This document shows positions 56,670-64,000 of a DNA stretch of 64,000 bases, one piece after another; within the stretch, counting starts at the first letter, position 1; every line of letters begins with the position of its first letter. The DNA is from Marinoscillum furvescens DSM 4134 (GTDB taxonomy: Bacteria; Bacteroidota; Bacteroidia; Cytophagales; Cyclobacteriaceae). Below the pieces are notes generated by a model. It ran no database searches. It worked only from the letters and a program-made list of their open reading frames with translations, and was not told the DNA's origin. The stretch lies in assembly GCF_003386095.1 (NCBI RefSeq), contig NZ_QREG01000002.1, positions 225,255-289,254 of the forward strand, given 5' to 3'. A program made the translations under genes and the position numbers.

Positions 56670-59084
56670 TTGAATATCCTTTTGAAGTACATTTCTACCG
56701 TATCACTGATTGTTTGTTCACTATGCGGCATTGCTCAGACGATGCAGGTAATCGATGAAACAACCGGTGAAAGCATTGAAAACGTATATATATACCACGA
56801 AAATCAAAGCTTTAGTACGCTCACAAGCGCTGATGGCACCGCTGATCTGAGTGCGTGCCCGGCCATGGGTATTGTCATCCTACAACATCCCGCTTACCAA
56901 TCCACTTCGTTGGCATACAGTGAACTGATAGTTAAAGATTTTCGCGTAGAGCTAATGGAGCGAATTCTGCTTATCGATGAGGTGACGGTAACGGCCAACA
57001 GATGGGAACAAAACAAAGGAGAAGTTTCTCAGGACATTTTGGCTATCAGCCCAAAAACCGCGAGTTTTCAAAACCCTGAGACCTCAGCCGACCTACTCGC
57101 CGAAACCGGCCAGGTATATGTACAAAAAAGCCAACTTGGAGGTGGGTCACCAATGCTCAGAGGCTTTGCGGCAAATTCAGTACTGCTCGTAGTAGATGGT
57201 GTGCGCTTAAACAACGCGATCTTTAGAAGTGGCAACCTGCAAAACGTCATTAACATAGACCCGAATGCCCTGGAGGGAGCTGAAGTGATATATGGCCCCG
57301 GATCGGTGATGTATGGCAGTGATGCGCTCGGTGGTGTGATGGATTTTCACACAAAAGGCACCAGGTTCACCACACTAGACAAACCACAGGTGCGCGGCAA
57401 TGCTATGGCCCGATATGGCAGTGCTGCCAATGAAAAAACAGGCCACCTCGACTTTAGCGTTTATGGCAAGAAGTTTTCGTACATGGGCTCTATTAGCCAT
57501 ACCCAGCTAGATGACCTGAAAGCCGGAAGTAAACGAACCAGTGGCTTTAAAGGACACTTTGAACGTACTCATTATGTGCGCTCTGCTGGAGGTGCAGACT
57601 TTCTGGTAACCAACAAAGACAAAAACCTACAAAAACACTCCGGCTACAACCTGCTAAATACCATTCAGAAAGTACGACTAAAAACAGGAGCCAAATCTGA
57701 TATCGCATACGGTTTCTACTATAGCAACACCTCAGACATTCCGCGTTACGATCGGCTCACAGAAAAACAGGAAGACTCAGACTCGCTCATCTATGCAGAC
57801 TGGTACTACGGGCCGCAAAAATGGCTCATGCACACCCTTACGTTTAGCACATTTGAGCCTACAGCTGTTTACAGCCAGGCAAAAGTCACTCTGGCATACC
57901 AGCAGTATGAAGAAAGTAGAAACGATCGAAAATTTGGAGATGACAGGCTCCGAACACGCACAGAAACGGTAGACCTCTACAATGTCACTCTAGACCTGGA
58001 CAGGAAAATAGGTAAAGCCAACCTCTACTACGGTGTTGATTTTATCTTCAATGATGTACAGAGCTCTGGGTATCGTAAAAACCTAATAACAGGTGAAAAA
58101 ACAGAAACCAGCAGCCGATACCCTGATGGTGGAAGTACCTATATCACCACTGCAGCATATGCAAACCTCAGCTACAAACCATCTCCACGATGGGTGCTAA
58201 ACATGGGTGCTAGATATAGTGATGTGAGGCTTAAGGCAAGCACTACTGATGCCACAGCAAGCAGCTTTCTTCAGGAAGATTTGGACCTTCAGAATCAAGC
58301 AGTAAATGGGATGGCCGGAGTAATATTCAACCCCTGGGCCAGCACCCGCATCAAAGCACTTCTTTCTACTGGCTTCCGGGCCCCTAATGTAGATGACGTA
58401 GGTAAAGTTTTTGAAGTCGATGACCATGTAGTGGTAGTGCCCAACCCAAATCTTAAGCCAGAATATTCGTACAATCAGGAATTGGCCATACAGCAACGCA
58501 TCGGCAAGGTATATGTAGACCTGGTAGGCTATCACAGCATGCTCACAGACGCCATTGTAAGAAGTGAGTTTACAGTAAATGGCTCTAATACCATTGAGCT
58601 GGATGGAGACACCAAAGAAGTACGTGCTCAGGTAAACGCAGAACAAGCCAAAATCTATGGCGCTTCTGCCCAGGTGAAGACAGAAATCACACCATCACTG
58701 GCATTTACCTCTAGTATTACTTTGAGTAAAGGATATGAGACAGGCTCCAATGAACCTTTACGCCATGTCCCTCCTGCCTTTGGGCGATCTGCCGTGATCT
58801 ACCAAATCAAAAAACTGAGGGCAGAGCTCTACAGCATGTACAACCTACATAAAACGGCAGCCCAAATTCCCTCTAGTGAAATCGACGACAAGCCGCACCT
58901 GTATACAGACGAAGGATCCCCAGCCTGGGCGACACTTAACATCAAGTCGCAGTATGTCTTAAGTGAAACATTCACTGTACAGGCAGGCATCGAAAACATC
59001 TTAGACCTGCATTACAGAACCTACTCATCGGGGATCAGTGCGCCAGGCAGAAACATCTCTGCCACTCTTCGTGCATCCTTTTAA
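56670..59084 (+). CDS. TonB-dependent outer-membrane receptor, haemoglobin/haem-receptor-like
   Basis: This 804-residue protein starts at TTG. No in-frame ATG precedes the signal peptide (MNILLKYISTVSLIVCSLCGIAQ), so the TTG is accepted. An N-terminal carboxypeptidase-regulatory-like strand region (residues about 24-110) is followed by a plug with PMLRGFAANSVLLVVDGVRLNNAIFRSGNLQNVINID and YGPGSVMYGSDALGGVMDF, then a 22-strand barrel closing with an aromatic C-terminus (ATLRASF). The barrel contains FRAP (TGFRAPNVDDVG) and NPNLKPE, the pair recognised in haem/haemoglobin receptors. The ligand is therefore probably haem-like, but this is inference. It is convergent with the SprB-cytochrome lipoprotein gene. 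Confidence 0.92.
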   Translation: MNILLKYISTVSLIVCSLCGIAQTMQVIDETTGESIENVYIYHENQSFSTLTSADGTADLSACPAMGIVILQHPAYQSTSLAYSELIVKDFRVELMERILLIDEVTVTANRWEQNKGEVSQDILAISPKTASFQNPETSADLLAETGQVYVQKSQLGGGSPMLRGFAANSVLLVVDGVRLNNAIFRSGNLQNVINIDPNALEGAEVIYGPGSVMYGSDALGGVMDFHTKGTRFTTLDKPQVRGNAMARYGSAANEKTGHLDFSVYGKKFSYMGSISHTQLDDLKAGSKRTSGFKGHFERTHYVRSAGGADFLVTNKDKNLQKHSGYNLLNTIQKVRLKTGAKSDIAYGFYYSNTSDIPRYDRLTEKQEDSDSLIYADWYYGPQKWLMHTLTFSTFEPTAVYSQAKVTLAYQQYEESRNDRKFGDDRLRTRTETVDLYNVTLDLDRKIGKANLYYGVDFIFNDVQSSGYRKNLITGEKTETSSRYPDGGSTYITTAAYANLSYKPSPRWVLNMGARYSDVRLKASTTDATASSFLQEDLDLQNQAVNGMAGVIFNPWASTRIKALLSTGFRAPNVDDVGKVFEVDDHVVVVPNPNLKPEYSYNQELAIQQRIGKVYVDLVGYHSMLTDAIVRSEFTVNGSNTIELDGDTKEVRAQVNAEQAKIYGASAQVKTEITPSLAFTSSITLSKGYETGSNEPLRHVPPAFGRSAVIYQIKKLRAELYSMYNLHKTAAQIPSSEIDDKPHLYTDEGSPAWATLNIKSQYVLSETFTVQAGIENILDLHYRTYSSGISAPGRNISATLRASF

Positions 59085-60121
59085 TTATCGTCAGCACCTT
59101 CATCTACCCAACAGGATATCAGGTCTATTTGCTCTTGTGTGAGGTCCGGTCTTCCTGCTGGAGGCATGGTACCCGCACCTGTTCTGGCTTTGATCCGAGA
59201 CGCACTGGCTATCACCTCGGCTTTTGTATTGAGTAGAGGTGACCTGGAGTTTCCGTGACACCCCGACACGGCGCAATTATTGGTAATAATGGGCATCACA
59301 TCATCTGCCAGACTAACACCGCTAGAAATCTCCGTAGAAACCGTAGCTGTACATCCGTTACCATCCACTACTGTGAAAGTATAACTACCAGCTGCCAATC
59401 CCGAAAAAGTTGCTGAGTTCGTCAAATCATTGCTGCCTTGCTGATATTGATAGGCACCATCTCCACCGGTAGCGCTCAATACTACTGCGCCATCGGTGGT
59501 TTTACATCCCGCAGGCTCTGAAGATGATATAGTAAGTTGAAGATCATTATCCTGTGCTGCTACCGTCACCTCTAGCTCTGCAGTACACCCAGAAGCATCT
59601 TTTACAGCAAAGGTGTAAGCACCAGGTGCTAGCCCCGTAAACTGACTGCTCGCGTCGAAAGCCCCATCACCAAGCCGATAGGAATAGCCTCCCTCACCTC
59701 CGGAAGCTGACAAAGCTACCTCACCATTAGCAGCATCGCATGAAGCCGGTGTATTGCTCACAACAGACAGCTCAAGACCTCCACTGGCAGGATTAATAGT
59801 AAAAGTAGCGGTGGCCATACAGTCCTGCCCATCCACTGCCGTTACAGTGTATTCTCCGGCAGCTAACCCTTCAAAATCTCCAGACTCCTGAAAGTTCGTA
59901 CCATCAAGACTGTAAGTTATACTTCCTGATCCTCCAGAAGCTGAAACCTGAGCACTACCAGGCTCCGTACATCCCGGAGGCGTGGTGGAGACCACTTGCA
60001 CTATCAGGTCTGATTCATTACAATCTACATCCGGCTCCACCAGATCACTTTCTTTCTCTGAAGAGCAAGCACCAATAAGCATAAGGACAAACAAGTAAAC
60101 GAAAGGAACATAAGGCTTCAT
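59081..60121 (-). CDS. Lipoprotein with three SprB-like repeats and a cytochrome-c-like haem-binding domain
   Basis: This 346-residue protein has a lipoprotein signal with Cys19 (LIGAC). Three SprB-type repeats follow at about 39-110, 117-187 and 195-265, each of the pattern GC...GSAQVSASGG.G...YSLDG....F.GL.AG.YT..V.D..GC. The C-terminal 75 residues resemble planctomycete-type cytochrome c: VMPIITNNC, a CX4CH haem site (Cys283 to His289), GTMPP with Met319 as a candidate axial ligand, and LTQEQIDLISCWVDEGA. It probably sits on the outer membrane. Its stop codon overlaps that of the convergent TonB receptor (TTAA). Confidence 0.88.
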   Translation of the reverse strand: MKPYVPFVYLFVLMLIGACSSEKESDLVEPDVDCNESDLIVQVVSTTPPGCTEPGSAQVSASGGSGSITYSLDGTNFQESGDFEGLAAGEYTVTAVDGQDCMATATFTINPASGGLELSVVSNTPASCDAANGEVALSASGGEGGYSYRLGDGAFDASSQFTGLAPGAYTFAVKDASGCTAELEVTVAAQDNDLQLTISSSEPAGCKTTDGAVVLSATGGDGAYQYQQGSNDLTNSATFSGLAAGSYTFTVVDGNGCTATVSTEISSGVSLADDVMPIITNNCAVSGCHGNSRSPLLNTKAEVIASASRIKARTGAGTMPPAGRPDLTQEQIDLISCWVDEGADDN

Positions 60122-60235
60122 ATCTCGCAGGTTTCATGTAGATACATAAGTAACACATTTTTGTTTGTAAAACCTTATATTTTTTGTCGCAAAGACGTCA
60201 ACTAAGGAAGCTTATCAGTCACCACACTCACTGCA

Positions 60236-60703
60236 TTACAGATCATTGGGGGCATTTAGCACTTCCCAGGTGTGATCAGGGAGGAGCTTCACCGTAGCCA
60301 CCAGCTCGTTGTACTTGCGGCTTCTTCCCCATTCGTTTGGAGCAATCATCGATAAAAAATCAGAACCATCATCGCGTTGATAGAGGTGATAGATCTCTCC
60401 AATCACTGGTTTGAAATTTAGCTGGCAGCTGTAAATTCGTTCAGACACATCTATCCTTTTCCTGAGCTCATTGGCTTGCTTCATTAGTAGCTCCATTTGC
60501 TCATAGATTTGACCAAACTGCTGATCAGTTTGGGCATACATAGCTGACATGGCTTGCCCTTTGATCACGCCTTTATCTTCAGACTTGATCAGTGCGCTAC
60601 CCACATTATGAGCAAATTCGATTAGCCCGGGCAAATCGGTTATTTTCTCGCGTTCTTTTTCCAGGTCAATCTTAGAAATATCTACCTTATTCTTGTCACT
60701 CAT
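60236..60703 (-). CDS. DUF2452 domain-containing protein
   Basis: This 155-residue soluble protein corresponds to DUF2452 by its course: ITDLPGLIEFAHNVGSALIKSEDKGVIKGQAMSAMYAQTDQQFGQIYEQMELLMKQANEL, a helical pair, then SERIYSCQLNFKPVIGEIYHLYQRDDGSDFLSMIAPNEWG and a short strand end. The function is unknown. Its first 8 bases overlap the end of the small membrane-protein gene, so the two are coupled. The 114 bases downstream, up to the cytochrome-like gene, show no hairpin. Confidence 0.85.
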   Translation of the reverse strand: MSDKNKVDISKIDLEKEREKITDLPGLIEFAHNVGSALIKSEDKGVIKGQAMSAMYAQTDQQFGQIYEQMELLMKQANELRKRIDVSERIYSCQLNFKPVIGEIYHLYQRDDGSDFLSMIAPNEWGRSRKYNELVATVKLLPDHTWEVLNAPNDL

Positions 60704-60851
60704 TGACTTTCTCCTCTATGCGCTCTTTTAGGTTCTTTTTGGCTCCAGGCCAGGTAGTGCGTGTACTCATATCATATCCGATGATGAGCATGATTAGCAG
60801 AAATATTGCTGCCAGCACAAAAAAAATCTTCTTAGATCTTTTCATATCCAT
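60696..60851 (-). CDS. Small single-pass membrane protein
   Basis: Starting at 60851 (or the ATG at 60845) this encodes 51 or 49 residues. A basic start (MDMKRSKK) precedes one membrane helix (IFFVLAAIFLLIMLIIGYD), then a short charged tail (WPGAKKNLKERIEEKVNE). The reading frame overlaps DUF2452 by 8 bases, as in tightly coupled operons, which supports it as a real gene despite its size. A longer start at 60899 would run into the divergent DUF3127 gene. The function is unknown. Confidence 0.65.
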   Translation of the reverse strand: MDMKRSKKIFFVLAAIFLLIMLIIGYDMSTRTTWPGAKKNLKERIEEKVNE

Positions 60852-60892
60852 TGGGTGAACTGCAAATTTGGGGCAATAGTTTAAAATTAGAT

Positions 60893-61273
60893 ATGACAAT
60901 AGACGGCAAATTAATTGAGAAATCTGACACTCAGGAAGTGTCTGCGAGTTTTAAGAAGCGAGAGTTTGTGGTGGAATATGCCGAAAACCCTCAATATCCT
61001 GAATTCCTAAAGTTTGAACTAATCCAAAACAACTGCCAACAACTGGATGCATTCAATGTAGGGGATGAAATGACCGTATCATTTAACCTCAAAGGCAGAA
61101 AATGGACCGATCGGCAGGGAGTGGTCAAATACTTCAACAGCTTGCAAGCATGGAGACTGGAAAAAAAGTCCACAGCAGCACCAACTGGTGGAGCGGATGC
61201 ACCTCCACCACCTGCAGCATCTGACGAGTGGATGAAGGAAGATTTCTCATCAGATGATGATCTTCCGTTTTAG
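60893..61273 (+). CDS. DUF3127 OB-fold-like protein with SSB-type acidic C-terminal tip
   Basis: This 126-residue protein starts MTIDGKLIEKSDTQEVSASFKKREFVVE. It looks like DUF3127, with strands QYPEFLKFELIQNNCQQLDAF, VGDEMTVSFNLKGRKW and VVKYFNSLQAWRLE suggesting an OB-like barrel. After a Pro/Ala/Gly-rich linker it ends FSSDDDLPF, nearly identical to the conserved D-D-D-I-P-F tip of SSB that docks replication and repair partners. A start at 60851 would add 14 unlikely residues. It is divergent from DUF2452 and convergent with the gene at 61270 (TTAG stop overlap). Confidence 0.85.
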   Translation: MTIDGKLIEKSDTQEVSASFKKREFVVEYAENPQYPEFLKFELIQNNCQQLDAFNVGDEMTVSFNLKGRKWTDRQGVVKYFNSLQAWRLEKKSTAAPTGGADAPPPPAASDEWMKEDFSSDDDLPF

Positions 61274-61533
61274 GAGTTACGTTTTTTGCGAAAAGTAATG
61301 GGAATGTAGTCCGATCCTGGCAATCCGATATGGGCCAGATCCCACTCCGGATCGTAATTGGCTACAAGCTGACGAATGCATGCCGCCCGATCATCTGTCG
61401 GGTATGGGCATTCGTCCCAGTAGAAAAATTCAACACGATAGTTGTATTGTTTTTTTAGCCCATTTACTCGCACTTCCACCTCAATGTCCTGATCTTCATT
61501 GAGTTGTGGTATTTCTATCCCTATGATGCTCAT
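61270..61533 (-). CDS. Small hypothetical protein
   Basis: From the ATG at 61533 this encodes 87 residues (MSIIGIEIPQLNEDQDIEVEVRVNGLKKQYNYRVEFF). It is an acidic strand-rich start followed by YWDECPYPTDDRAACIRQLVANYDPEWDLAHIGLPGSDYIPITFRKK. The longer reading from 61584 begins in a poor context (MWVCFLFITKTTK) and is less likely. No family is recognised. Codon use and the conserved-looking Trp/Asp/Cys positions favour a genuine gene. Its stop overlaps the convergent DUF3127 stop by 4 bases. Confidence 0.7.
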   Translation of the reverse strand: MSIIGIEIPQLNEDQDIEVEVRVNGLKKQYNYRVEFFYWDECPYPTDDRAACIRQLVANYDPEWDLAHIGLPGSDYIPITFRKKRNS

Positions 61534-61655
61534 CGATTTAGTTAGTTTGGTTGTCTTAGTTATAAACAAAAAACATACCCACACCTATAAATACTTAATT
61601 TACAGCACCTTAAAGTCAGCAACCTAATTACAAAGTGTCCGTTTAAGAACGTAAA

Positions 61656-62177
61656 ATGTCCAAATTCAGATCACACTATTTTTTCATATTCCTGGCTAGC
61701 ATACTTCTGCTGGGGATAGGGTGCACTCGAAAGCCTGAAAAACGACCTTCTCCTCCTGCTAGTGATACACTCGCAGTGAATGACGCGCTCATACACATCC
61801 AATACAGCAGTCCGGGTGTAAAAGAACGCACCATTTGGGGTAAGCTGGTCCCTTATGGAGAAATTTGGCGCACCGGCGCCAACAAAGCTACCTACCTGGC
61901 AACCAACACCACAATCACGCTTGCGGGAAACACACTTACGCCTGGAAAATATGCCATCTTTACGATTCCTACTGACACTACATGGACTCTGATTTTCAAT
62001 AGAGAGTGGGACCAGTGGGGCGCGTACAACTATGACTCTTCTAAAGACGCCTTTAGGACCAAAGTAATCCCTCAACAAGGCACATTTACTGAGCGAATGA
62101 CTTTTTCGTTAACGAAGAACAAACTAAAATTTAACTGGGAAAACCTAACCTACGAACTGCCTCTAGACATCCAATAA
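61656..62177 (+). CDS. DUF2911 domain-containing lipoprotein
   Basis: This 173-residue protein has a lipoprotein signal (FFIFLASILLLGIGC, Cys23). The rest matches DUF2911: IQYSSPGVKERTIWGKLVPYGEIWRTGANKATYLATNTTITLAGNTLTPGKYAIFTIPTDTTWTLIFNREWDQWGAYNYD. The family is a common Bacteroidota envelope protein without a known role. The gene stands alone, with only 1 base between its stop and the stop of the convergent DUF302 gene. Confidence 0.92.
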   Translation: MSKFRSHYFFIFLASILLLGIGCTRKPEKRPSPPASDTLAVNDALIHIQYSSPGVKERTIWGKLVPYGEIWRTGANKATYLATNTTITLAGNTLTPGKYAIFTIPTDTTWTLIFNREWDQWGAYNYDSSKDAFRTKVIPQQGTFTERMTFSLTKNKLKFNWENLTYELPLDIQ

Positions 62178-62178
62178 T

Positions 62179-62643
62179 CTAGAGCTTTCGAATAGCGTCC
62201 ATTGTGACTTTCACCATCAATCTGGAAAGAGCTTGTATGGTATCGTCGCAGGATGTAATCATAAAACGGCGCTTCATAAACTTAGGATCGACAAACCCTA
62301 TATAGACGTCTCCGTGCTCCTCCCATACGAGAATCTCAAGAGGTAGATCTAGCGCTGCAGTTTGCTGACAATTGATCAGTTGAGTAGTAAGCGTTGGATC
62401 CTCAAACAAAATACTCCGTGTAGGCGCAAGCTTCAGTCCACGTTCCCGAGCGATATCATCATGATGCACGGTTTCAAAAAATATCAAATCAGCATCCTGC
62501 TCGATAACAGCCACTAGTCGATTGACCGTTTCATCTACGTCAGCTTCACTGCGATAAACAGACAGATTCTGTGCTTGCCCAATTCGGCTTCCGAAAAGGC
62601 ACACCACTACTATTGTGGCTTTGATAAGGCTGGTAAAACTCAT
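62179..62643 (-). CDS. DUF302 domain-containing exported protein
   Basis: This 154-residue protein has a signal peptide ending at GQAQ. A DUF302 domain follows: SEADVDETVNRLVAVIEQDADLIFFETVHHDDIARERGLKLAPTRSILFEDPTLTTQLINCQQTAALDLPLEILVWEEHGDVYIGFVDPKFM. The motif P-T-R-S-I-L-F is the usual P-x-x-x-x-[IV]-F-G-N-P core of this family with small changes. DUF302 proteins form small alpha/beta dimers of unknown role, some linked to metal or redox stress. It is convergent with DUF2911. Confidence 0.9.
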   Translation of the reverse strand: MSFTSLIKATIVVVCLFGSRIGQAQNLSVYRSEADVDETVNRLVAVIEQDADLIFFETVHHDDIARERGLKLAPTRSILFEDPTLTTQLINCQQTAALDLPLEILVWEEHGDVYIGFVDPKFMKRRFMITSCDDTIQALSRLMVKVTMDAIRKL

Positions 62644-62797
62644 TGCAACTGCTAAAAAACGAAATATTATAATTTCAAGAAAGCTTCCTGATGAATAAAT
62701 AAACTAGAAAGGCATTTTTTGAGGTTGTTCAGTGAAATTCCCTTAGCTTGCCTTCAATTGGTTAGGAATAAACCGTCTGATTTTTCAATAGTACCAT

Positions 62798-62805
62798 TAT
62801 TTTTG
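62798..62805 (+). promoter_or_regulatory. Candidate promoter -7 box for the SpoIIE-type phosphatase gene
   Basis: TATTTTTG matches TAnnTTTG exactly and lies 24 bases before the ATG at 62830. No good -33 TTTG is visible. Confidence 0.4.
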
Positions 62806-62829
62806 TTTGAAGGACTCAATAAAAATCTC

Positions 62830-64000
62830 ATGAATATCTACGCAAAACTGACGCTTCTTTGTGTGGCTTTGGTAGTGCTCACTTCGTCACTACTATATTT
62901 CTTTGTCAACCAGGAACTGGAAAATGCCTTTCACGATGAGCTAGTAACACTGGCTACCGAACAACCTGAACTTATCAGTGCGAGCATTCAGGAGACTGTA
63001 GACCAAATACAAGAAAACCTCCTTTGGGTGATCCTTTCGGTGCTGGGTGGGGCGATCGTTCTTGCACTAGTGGTGGCAAACATCTTTGTGAAGCCCATCA
63101 TCAAACTCAGCAAAGCAGCGGAGCAAATAGGTCAGGGTAACTTACAGGCAGAAATCAAGGTACACTCTAACGATGAAGTGGGAAAACTTGCCGAGCAGCT
63201 TAGAAATGCCTCCCAGGTACTAATCAAACGTCTGGAGGAGCAGAAAAAGCTAAACGAGAAGCTCGAAAGCCAAAAAGACGAAATTTCCACTCAAAAGCAG
63301 CAACTCGAACATGCCAACAAACAAGTAGCTGATAGTATTGTGTATGCACAGCGCATACAGCGATCTATACTGCCAGACCTTTCGGTGATGAACAAACTTG
63401 TAAAGGATGCGTTCGTGATGTATCGACCAAAAGACGTAGTAAGTGGAGACTTCTACTGGTTTGAGCGTGTCCGCCAGGGACGCAATGAATACCTCATCAT
63501 AGCCTGTGCAGACTGTACTGGTCACGGAGTGCCTGGAGCTATTATGTCTATCATGGGTAGCAACCAGCTGACCAACATCGTGTATTACCAAAACTATGTA
63601 GACCCTAATAAAATATTAGCACGGCTAGATAAGGTTATTAAGTTTGAGTTGCAGCGCGATCAGGACAATCAAAATCGGGATGGATTGGAAATTGGTATCT
63701 GCGTAATCAACCTGGATGACCTGAGCATGGAATTTTCAGGAGCAGGGATTCCTCTATACCTTATCAAAAAAGGATCTCAGGAGCTCACCACCTACAAGAG
63801 CCCAAAATACATGATAGGTGGAATAGAAGGCGATGAAAAGGAAGTAGGCAACAAACTAAACAAGGAACAAATCCAGCTGGAGGATGGCGATAAGATCTAC
63901 CTTTCTTCTGATGGATTCCAGGATCAGTTTGGTGGACCTAATGACAAGAAGTTTATGAGCAAAAACTTTAAGCAATTGCTAGAAACCCACTGCATGCTTT
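62830..64000 (+). CDS. HAMP-domain, SpoIIE/PP2C-type serine phosphatase (3' end outside window)
   Basis: The frame opens at ATG 62830 and runs off the end of the window; 390 codons are visible. An N-terminal membrane helix, a short extracytoplasmic loop of about 40 residues and a second helix (LLWVILSVLGGAIVLALVVANIFV) lead into a HAMP domain (KPIIKLSKAAEQIGQGNLQAEIKVHSNDEVGKLAEQLRNASQVLIKRLEEQ). A coiled coil (EQKKLNEKLESQKDEISTQKQQLEHA) precedes a SpoIIE domain with YAQRIQRSILP, YRPKDVVSGDFYWF, CADCTGHGVPGAIMSIMG, DGLEIGICVIN and YLSSDGFQDQFGG. It should dephosphorylate an anti-anti-sigma-like partner in response to an envelope signal; no partner gene is visible. Confidence 0.92.
   Translation, partial: MNIYAKLTLLCVALVVLTSSLLYFFVNQELENAFHDELVTLATEQPELISASIQETVDQIQENLLWVILSVLGGAIVLALVVANIFVKPIIKLSKAAEQIGQGNLQAEIKVHSNDEVGKLAEQLRNASQVLIKRLEEQKKLNEKLESQKDEISTQKQQLEHANKQVADSIVYAQRIQRSILPDLSVMNKLVKDAFVMYRPKDVVSGDFYWFERVRQGRNEYLIIACADCTGHGVPGAIMSIMGSNQLTNIVYYQNYVDPNKILARLDKVIKFELQRDQDNQNRDGLEIGICVINLDDLSMEFSGAGIPLYLIKKGSQELTTYKSPKYMIGGIEGDEKEVGNKLNKEQIQLEDGDKIYLSSDGFQDQFGGPNDKKFMSKNFKQLLETHCML

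Overview
The window is a chromosomal segment of a Bacteroidota bacterium, most likely a gliding or marine member of the Cytophagales. The evidence is a giant SprB-like repeat adhesin with a type IX secretion (T9SS) C-terminal domain, a PorP/SprF partner protein, SprB repeats elsewhere, many OM-type lipoproteins and TonB/RND machinery, DUF families typical of the phylum, and promoters matching the Bacteroidota TTTG-N19-TAnnTTTG consensus. It is dense, ordinary chromosome: no rRNA, tRNA, CRISPR array, prophage or insertion sequence was recognised, and no gene-free stretch exceeds about 250 bases.

Layout. 1-10.2 kb: 3' part of the repeat adhesin plus porP/sprF. 10.2-11.6 kb: minus-strand trio of a 4-TM holin-like protein, a DinB-fold protein and a gamma carbonic anhydrase. 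11.7-20.6 kb: YceI lipoprotein, then miaB, a receiver-less sigma-54 activator, lptE, a Lys/Ala-rich TPR protein and secG, a convergent hypothetical, and groES-groEL preceded by paired inverted repeats. 20.7-26.4 kb: small membrane protein, SPFH protein, DUF4202, two envelope proteins and a POT peptide transporter. 26.7-32.7 kb: pckA, an MDR oxidoreductase, dnaB, a Mur-ligase-like pseudoenzyme and a DnaQ-like exonuclease. A phased array of DnaA-box-like 9-mers lies between dnaB and the Mur-like gene. 32.8-43.1 kb: a stress/osmotic block with otsAB fusion, GH15 hydrolase, OpuC/EgtU-type ABC transporter, K+ channel, GPP34-domain protein and Na+/H+ antiporter. 43.2-50.3 kb: PBP4-type carboxypeptidase and a three-gene RND efflux operon. 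50.6-56.5 kb: large BNR/sortilin-type secreted protein, L-2-hydroxyglutarate oxidase, lipoprotein MsrB and a YheT-type hydrolase. 56.7-64 kb: TonB receptor convergent with a SprB-repeat/cytochrome-c-like lipoprotein, several small DUF genes (including a DUF3127 protein with an SSB-like acidic tip), and the start of a HAMP/SpoIIE-type phosphatase cut by the window end.

Most unusual observations: (i) the ABC permease at 37.9-39.4 kb is fused to a substrate-binding domain whose two halves are in the reverse order of the OpuCC/EgtU fold, a circular permutation; (ii) four DnaA-box-like 9-mers upstream of dnaB, three at exactly 11-bp spacing; (iii) a Mur-ligase central domain that has lost its P-loop; (iv) SSB-type acidic C-terminal tips on both DnaB and a DUF3127 protein; (v) a two-module super-repeat in the adhesin with a 400-bp segment duplicated almost exactly; (vi) a TonB receptor paired with a SprB-cytochrome fusion. 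All functional statements are read from sequence motifs and remembered family features; no searches were run.
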